DNA of 12,032 bases from HGM04593 sp045631905 (GTDB taxonomy: Bacteria; Bacteroidota; Bacteroidia; Bacteroidales; Bacteroidaceae), in NCBI GenBank assembly GCA_045631905.1, contig JAZQVO010000008.1, positions 1 to 12,032 of the forward strand, read 5' to 3'. The position numbers and the translations under genes were made by a program. The notes below the pieces were generated by a model. That model made no database searches. It saw only the letters and a program-made list of their open reading frames with translations, and was not told the DNA's origin. Within the stretch, counting starts at the first letter, position 1. Every line of letters starts with the position of its first letter. This document shows positions 7,901 to 12,032 of this stretch, piece after piece.

Positions 7901-8855
7901 TGGTTTCACCAACGCAAACGACCCTGTTGGTGTTGGTATCAACCCCAACGAGACACGCGGTCAGTGGCAAGTACGTCTGTTGGAGGACAACTCGGCAAAC
8001 TTTGAAAGCGAGACACTTGCAGAGCTCATGAGCGATGCCAAACGCATGCTTACAGAGGTAACCGACACAACCATCATCGAAAGCCGTGACACCGTTTACA
8101 TCAACAAGAACATCAAATCGAACGATATACTCTTGCAGGACTACATCAAAGACCTCTACACAGCCTACAAGAATGTTGATTTGAGCAAAACAGGCGAGTA
8201 CATATACTACATCAGAAACTTGCGCAGTGCATTCTACAACATCGAGGGCAAGTACTCAGTTATAGCACCAGCAGTTTCGGCAAACGGCAAAATCATGTGG
8301 TACGCAATCATAAGCGACGTTACCGACAAAGCATGGAGCGTAGGTACACAAATCACACTTGCCGACCAGCCCAAGAACGATGCATACACCGATGAGATGT
8401 TGTGGGCAATCTTCCCCACAGCCGTTGAGGGTGAGTACAAGTTGATAAATGCCGCCGAAGAAGAGTGCCTCTATCGCTACATAAGAAACAACAGACCTCA
8501 GTCAAGTTACTGCGTAGCATCGAGAACAACCGAAGCACTCCCCGTTTCATTTGTAGAAAACAACGGCACAGTCGCAATTATGACAGGCAGCAACTCATTT
8601 GTAAAAGATACAGGCAACAGCACATTGTTGCAGTACGCTACAACAGGCACCAAGACAGGTTGGAAGTTCAAGCTCATAGCTATCGAGCAGAACCCCGAGT
8701 TGTTCGAGCAACTAACCGACATCGAAGGCGTTGTTGTTGAGAACGAGACCATCGAAGGCAATAACGAGACATACGACATCTTTGGTAGAAAGGTTATCAC
8801 ACCTGCAAAGAACACTATCTACATTAAGAACGGTCAGAAATTCATTAACAAGTAA
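4902..8855 (+). CDS. Secreted M60-family zinc metallopeptidase (putative O-glycopeptidase/mucinase) with lectin-like modules
   Basis: A 1317 aa exported protease. The open frame extends upstream to 4800, but ATG 4902 is preferred because it begins a clean type I signal peptide (MKKRTLLSAL..., cleavage near ATMA|Q, residues 21-22). Residues 23-153 form a beta-trefoil-like module (GMHCNSSATCVPWN, then ATNWTF). The M60/enhancin-like region covers about 246-690: the beta-rich N part contains NPTGICTVNDKSYIYVFVDE (268-287). The gluzincin motif is HEIGH (H486, E487, H490), with E503 of GTSEVSNN as the likely third zinc ligand. MTRMYYQLFLYA (555-566) and LSEFFEAWGFF (630-640) are typical downstream M60 blocks. 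Beta-rich 700-800 and FIVAR-like helical 808-885 segments follow, then two further trefoil-like modules (893-1028 and 1097-1262) and a tail 1288-1317 (YDIFGRKV, IYIKNGQKF). Characterised gut relatives cut O-glycosylated proteins; mucin as the substrate is inferred. All visible catalytic residues are intact. Confidence 0.93.
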   Translation: MKKRTLLSALAMLLVSVATMAQVESGKVYRIVNKMYGSYAYESAVDNTIRCSASGTSTDYNQFWIVTETSVESNYTLQNVYTGRYAAFNNSSAFTTITLPTYMYINDNSSVFSGCYTFTSTKGGGWGMHCNSSATCVPWNTTAEATNWTFQEVTISDAEIEEARAIYHNFISTINNEATIAKSFETLFEDKACTIMKPEYAAMSDEELMATMSEVPADLQAVALKIKNDSWDTVKREKEFRIYDYKPYSDVNKWVNILYTRLYSPIENPTGICTVNDKSYIYVFVDEVPTGTHIELREMTGTAYFGTNTPLHEGLNIVPAATTDGFLYVSYICNTDLEGKKLEDYPAVKIHIENGYVNGFWSKERGHTNADWKYMQDNMFQNTSAIQVKGTYSLLDFRRKEFLENCPEKIEEIINLWDFFNETQQRYMNLDKYWPWFNNLQLAMSDDSGFMDAGNHRTHYNNNTLSTIVNWDVMSTDAGSGWGPLHEIGHNNQYAIEIVGTSEVSNNALANIVNFERGTHVSRGQNMTNQIKSFENKIPYVVRGESEWGSQLFSMTRMYYQLFLYAHAVGNNPEFYPQLYERLRFDRLVGWSTGARDELDENGYYIGSMDAKNDQLKFAEVCCELLNMDLSEFFEAWGFFIPMKNAFVGDYGHHYVYLHQEDIDASRARMQKYEKKGGHLMFLEDRVKPSLRKDGNGYRLNYADWEGERIGEVGDFGQWEDYRDTSVKAQGYYYTNTNGKIIIKEAEGASGALGFKLYNDETGELLTFTNKKSMNVPMSVATSRLRVVAAQADGTDYIVPSASEGPEDMQLEALYTSLSKVASLVANTSSKGNEVGKYHADAVTTLQEIYNNAKLAYDNKDTSEHSYADWSALLDEEYNNVANDERARLLMREGCKYYMYNAFKTARYLTYDAGRVIGQASNNTNGKYDSDADKQWTLVYAGEPETYFLKSESNYYISDITSGGDVYAHVSPAYAVKFKVNYTGNGRTYFTVKDNDALALGFTNANDPVGVGINPNETRGQWQVRLLEDNSANFESETLAELMSDAKRMLTEVTDTTIIESRDTVYINKNIKSNDILLQDYIKDLYTAYKNVDLSKTGEYIYYIRNLRSAFYNIEGKYSVIAPAVSANGKIMWYAIISDVTDKAWSVGTQITLADQPKNDAYTDEMLWAIFPTAVEGEYKLINAAEEECLYRYIRNNRPQSSYCVASRTTEALPVSFVENNGTVAIMTGSNSFVKDTGNSTLLQYATTGTKTGWKFKLIAIEQNPELFEQLTDIEGVVVENETIEGNNETYDIFGRKVITPAKNTIYIKNGQKFINK

Positions 8856-8870
8856 TTTCTAAAACCATAT

Positions 8871-8911
8871 AAAAAGAGATGGGTTGCGAAAACGCAACCC
8901 ATCTCTTTTTT
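8871..8911 (+). terminator. Rho-independent terminator after the M60 gene
   Basis: An 18 bp perfect stem (8871-8888 with 8893-8910) closes on an AAAA loop. Its core is GATGGGTTGCG / CGCAACCCATC, and six T residues end at 8911. It starts 15 nt after the TAA stop. A run of five A residues on the other side makes it usable on the minus strand too. It separates the M60 gene from the next transcription unit. Confidence 0.95.
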
Positions 8912-9217
8912 ATCATCACTACGCCTTGTATTTTATTAACCTTTGGTCGCCATAAAAAAGCACCGCCCCACCCCTATAACAAACCGAGCAATCTCACGAA
9001 GCGAAAAAGTAAATATTTAAAACTGAACATAAAATAAGAAAATATTTTTTGAAAATAAGAAAAAGTTTCGTAAATTTGCACCGCTATTTTGATACCTAAG
9101 CTTAACGATATAAGCAAAGTGCCACATTTTCAACACTTTATAAACAAATATCAAAATTGCAACATTTTGTTATTTATGGATAAAACAAACATTTAACTAT
9201 TAACTTAATATTAATTT
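8912..9217. other. Intergenic region and 5' leader before the 883 aa gene
   Basis: No gene is seen in these 306 bp. The first part (8912-9047) has no recognisable signal. The promoter at 9048-9078 is followed by an AT-rich leader of about 135 nt, long for a single secreted-protein gene. I could not build a convincing stable hairpin, riboswitch core or upstream open frame in it. The start site has an A/T-rich approach with no clear Shine-Dalgarno sequence, as is usual in this phylum. Confidence 0.55.
9048..9078 (+). promoter_or_regulatory. Bacteroidetes-type promoter for the 883 aa gene
   Basis: TTTG (9048-9051) and TAAATTTG (9071-9078) are 19 nt apart, an essentially perfect match to the Bacteroidetes -33/-7 arrangement. 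It lies downstream of the strong terminator at 8871-8911, so the following genes form their own transcription unit. Transcription should begin near 9084. Confidence 0.75.
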
Positions 9218-11869
9218 ATGAGAAAATTTACTTCTTTTATGTTGATGCTGTTATGTGCAGTAGCAACATGGGCAGGTCCCACCGATTTACCCAAGATTAC
9301 AACGGATTTAGAGAATCCCATCTACTACACAATTATGAACACCCGCTCTAGCCAGCCCGGTGGCTTAATGTACTATGCAGGTGACAACGTAGGTCTTAAA
9401 GACGGTTTCAACGGCCTTGTACTGGAAGACAAATACAAGTTCTACTTCACAGGTAGCTACGATGCTCTTTATGTACACAATGCAGCAACAAGCAACAAAC
9501 TTGCAAGTGTATCATCTTGGAGCAAAGAAGGTACAGTTTGGGCAGTAGGCGTTTCACCCCAAGGCGGTGGTCTTGCATTTGGTCCCCAAGGTGGTTTGAA
9601 TGGCAATTCTTGCTGGAACGAAAAGAACTACGCAACCTCAGCAGATCAGTCTGACTTCACAACATGGAGCGCTAACGATGCAGGTTCAATCTTTGTTGTA
9701 GATCTCGCAAGCGACATTGTATTCCCCGAAACAGGCAAGTTCTACACTATCGAGGCTCCCCTTTTCGAGAACGTGCAAGGTGTAGCAAAAGGTCTTTATG
9801 TTGATGGTAGCAATGTTAATTGGAACACCGTAGACCTTACAAACAAAAACTTCTACTGGGTTCCCACAATTAAAGAAGATGGTACAATAGCTTTAAAAAA
9901 CCTTGGTACTGAAAAGTACATGGCAATTGGAGCCGCTTCTGACGAGGAGACAGTTGCAACTGTTAATTACCTTTATAACGGTCAATTTAACATTAAATTT
10001 AATGGCTCTACTATGCATGCCAATGCCCACAGTAATGGTAACGGCGCCTCTGGTAGCACCGTTAGCTGGGGTGGTTCTGTAGGTACAGCTTCGGCATGGA
10101 AATTTGTTGAGCGTCGCGACCCCGATGCAGCAACAGAGGTAACAGTTCGCTACTCATTTAAGTATAATGGTGAAGAGAAAGTTTCACAAGAAACAGTAAC
10201 ACTTGTAGATGAAGAGTACCCTTCTATCACAGTAACATTCCCCTATGGTATAGTAACACCTACAAAACCCGAAGGTACAATCAGTGCCGATGATGTTGTT
10301 GATGGTGTTGTAACAAAAGTAATCGAATTGAGCACTAACCTTCCTTTTGTTCCTGCAACAAGCTATGATGAGATAAACACATGGTATTACTTGAAGTTCC
10401 ACGCAACACAAGGAAACTTCTTGTACTACGATGGAACAACAAATGTTCTCGATGCAAACACAACTACTGTTAATAACGACGACCGTGCAGCCTTTATGTG
10501 GGCTTTCATTGGTAACCCCTTTATTGGTTACACAGTTGTAAACAAGAAAGCCGGTGAAGCTAACGTTCTCAATGCAACAGAGGCCGGTGCCGCTTTCGGT
10601 ACAGAGGCTCACCGCTTCCAAATGTCAGCAAGCTCATACGGAACCAACGGTTTCTTTATGCAGTCTACAAACTCTGATTATAAAAACCGTTTCAACAAGC
10701 AAGGTGGCAAGGTTGTTTATTGGAATAATGCCGATGCAGGTTCTACATTCATGGTTGAGGAGTCAGAAGCAGCTTTGAAAGCCCTTGTAGATGAGTTTAA
10801 AACATATGCACTATCAGGTTTGGGTTACGTTGGTGGTTACACAGCCGACAAAGCAACAGAAATTGAGGCAATTTCTACTTATGACGGCATGCGTGAATTC
10901 ATGAACACAAATAGTGTTATAGACTTTGAAGAAGGTGCATACTACCGCATTCAGAATACATTCCGCAAAACATTTATATCAGTTGTCAATGGTGAGCGCG
11001 TTCTCCGTGACGAGGATAAAGCTAATGTAAGCCAGCTTTGGCAGGTTGAGAAAGCTACTGATGGATATCGCATTTTCAGCCCCAACGCAGGTTACATGCA
11101 GGCAGTAGGCACTAACGCTCTTGTAGCTGAGAATGGTGCAGAGTTTAGCATTACAAGCTTCAAAGAAGGAGCAGGCCAGTATGGTATTAAGACTGGTAAT
11201 GATATGCTTGCAGGTATCAACAGCACAACCCTTGGTACATGGTGGAATGGCGGTATCGATGGTGATATGTCATACCGTTTCATCGCTACAAACGACATCG
11301 CTGTTAACGTAAACGAGTTTGCATCTCTCTATTTGCCCTTCGCAGTAGAGGTTCCCGAGGGCTTGACAGCATATGCAGTTGTATCTACCGATGAGTATGC
11401 CGCCGTAGAGGCAAAAGATGACATTGCAGCTAACGAGGGTGTAATCCTCGAGGGTAACGGTACATTCTCTCTCAAAATTAAGAACGAGGCAACATCAGAT
11501 TGGTCAAACAACCTCCTCGAGGGTACAAAAGTTGCAACAACCATCACCCTCGCCGCTAACGAGACATACTACATTCTTGGTAAAGGTAGCAACGGCATCG
11601 GTCTCTACCAACCCGCTCTCGAAGAGGCAGAGGGTACAGCATTCTTGAACAACGCCAACAAAGCATACTTGAAGATTGTTAGCGAGAACGTTGCTCAGGC
11701 TGCTAAGTACTTCTCATTCTCATTCGGTGAGGGTACAACAGGCATCGAGGGTATCGAGGCTGAGGGTGCAAACAACGGCAAGATCTACGACATCACAGGT
11801 CGCGAGGTTAAGGCTATCACAGCTCCCGGTCTCTACATCATCAACGGCAAAAAAGTTGTTGTAAAGTAA
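9218..11869 (+). CDS. Secreted protein made of four tandem lectin-like modules with a C-terminal sorting-type tail
   Basis: An 883 aa exported protein with no recognisable enzyme domain; a glycan-binding or adhesin role is inferred. It opens with a type I signal peptide (residues 1-19, ...ATWA|G). Four beta-rich modules follow, each ending in a similar Trp/Phe block: 35-165 (TTWSANDAGSIFVV), 172-301 (TMHANAHSNGNG, TVSWGG, ASAWKF), 386-516 (VVYWNNADAGSTFMV) and 571-693 (TWWNGGIDGDMSYRF). Residues about 303-378 form a separate beta-rich insert (TEVTVRYSFKYNGEEK). Residues 694-838 are a distinct domain (FASLYLPFAVEVPEG, then FLNNANKAYLKI) that I recall from many Bacteroidales exported proteins, followed by the tail 854-883 (IYDITGREV, GLYIINGKKVVVK). 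It has its own promoter and terminator-separated unit, and no terminator before the small gene downstream. The gene call is certain and the trefoil assignment moderate. Confidence 0.92.
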   Translation: MRKFTSFMLMLLCAVATWAGPTDLPKITTDLENPIYYTIMNTRSSQPGGLMYYAGDNVGLKDGFNGLVLEDKYKFYFTGSYDALYVHNAATSNKLASVSSWSKEGTVWAVGVSPQGGGLAFGPQGGLNGNSCWNEKNYATSADQSDFTTWSANDAGSIFVVDLASDIVFPETGKFYTIEAPLFENVQGVAKGLYVDGSNVNWNTVDLTNKNFYWVPTIKEDGTIALKNLGTEKYMAIGAASDEETVATVNYLYNGQFNIKFNGSTMHANAHSNGNGASGSTVSWGGSVGTASAWKFVERRDPDAATEVTVRYSFKYNGEEKVSQETVTLVDEEYPSITVTFPYGIVTPTKPEGTISADDVVDGVVTKVIELSTNLPFVPATSYDEINTWYYLKFHATQGNFLYYDGTTNVLDANTTTVNNDDRAAFMWAFIGNPFIGYTVVNKKAGEANVLNATEAGAAFGTEAHRFQMSASSYGTNGFFMQSTNSDYKNRFNKQGGKVVYWNNADAGSTFMVEESEAALKALVDEFKTYALSGLGYVGGYTADKATEIEAISTYDGMREFMNTNSVIDFEEGAYYRIQNTFRKTFISVVNGERVLRDEDKANVSQLWQVEKATDGYRIFSPNAGYMQAVGTNALVAENGAEFSITSFKEGAGQYGIKTGNDMLAGINSTTLGTWWNGGIDGDMSYRFIATNDIAVNVNEFASLYLPFAVEVPEGLTAYAVVSTDEYAAVEAKDDIAANEGVILEGNGTFSLKIKNEATSDWSNNLLEGTKVATTITLAANETYYILGKGSNGIGLYQPALEEAEGTAFLNNANKAYLKIVSENVAQAAKYFSFSFGEGTTGIEGIEAEGANNGKIYDITGREVKAITAPGLYIINGKKVVVK

Positions 11870-11913
11870 TTTTAAGAGGTTGAACTTAAACAAAATTAAA
11901 AGAATTAAACAAT

Positions 11914-12032
11914 ATGAAAAAGACTTATGTATCACCTCTTACAAACGAGGTAAATGTAGCTACTGACAATGTTATGTCTACAACATCTTTCACCATGAAT
12001 GAGGAGAAGATAAGCACAAGCGGTCAGCTCGG
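11914..12032 (+). CDS. Small MKKTY-type protein of unknown function (3' end beyond window)
   Basis: An open frame starts at ATG 11914 and runs off the window after 39 complete codons, so its length is unknown. It begins MKKTYVSPLTNEVNV and continues through VMSTTSFTMNEEKI. There is no hydrophobic signal peptide or membrane segment in the visible part. The opening MKK-x-Y-x-x-P, followed by an alternating Glu/Val strand-like stretch, resembles a class of short uncharacterised Bacteroidales proteins I recall; this is memory, not a search. It lies 44 nt after the preceding stop on the same strand with no hairpin between, so co-transcription is likely. The A-rich leader (ATTAAACAAT before ATG) matches the other starts here. 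Confidence 0.7.
   Translation, partial: MKKTYVSPLTNEVNVATDNVMSTTSFTMNEEKISTSGQL

Overview
The window looks like a chromosomal segment of a Bacteroidales bacterium (Prevotella/Bacteroides type, probably host-associated). The evidence is AT-rich intergenic DNA, A-rich translation leaders without clear Shine-Dalgarno sequences, Bacteroidetes-style promoters (TTTG then TAnnTTTG, clearest upstream of position 9218), and large exported proteins ending in a short type-IX-like C-terminal tail. Genus and species cannot be fixed from the sequence alone.

Layout. Positions 1-371 are non-coding and hold one copy of a ~95 bp dispersed repeat (216-310). A strong hairpin terminator (372-403, minus strand) ends a large minus-strand gene (426-4250, 1274 aa). 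That protein is multidomain and non-enzymatic-looking, with two F5/8-type-C (CBM32-like) domains and beta-trefoil-like modules. A 651 bp divergent intergenic region (4251-4901) carries promoter candidates for both neighbours and a second, inverted copy of the repeat (4578-4670). The plus strand then encodes a 1317 aa secreted M60-family metallopeptidase (4902-8855) with an HEIGH zinc motif, closed by a textbook terminator (8871-8911). Next is a good promoter (9048-9078) and an 883 aa secreted protein built almost entirely of lectin-like modules (9218-11869). After 44 nt with no visible terminator comes the start of a small MKKTY-type protein (11914 onward), cut by the window edge.

How the genes may work together. 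All three large proteins have a signal peptide, share a beta-trefoil-like signature (M/L-H-C/A-N ... V-x-W ... A-x-x-W), and end in a related tail (Y-x-x-x-G-x-x-V ... G/T-I/L-Y/N-I ... K). M60 enzymes characterised in gut Bacteroidales cleave O-glycosylated proteins such as mucins. The simplest reading is a surface or secreted glycoprotein-targeting locus: one glycopeptidase plus two large sugar-binding proteins, sent out by a common route. The non-enzymatic roles are inference. The least explained items are the small MKKTY-type gene next to an all-lectin protein, the duplicated architecture of the first gene, and the inverted repeat pair that brackets it.
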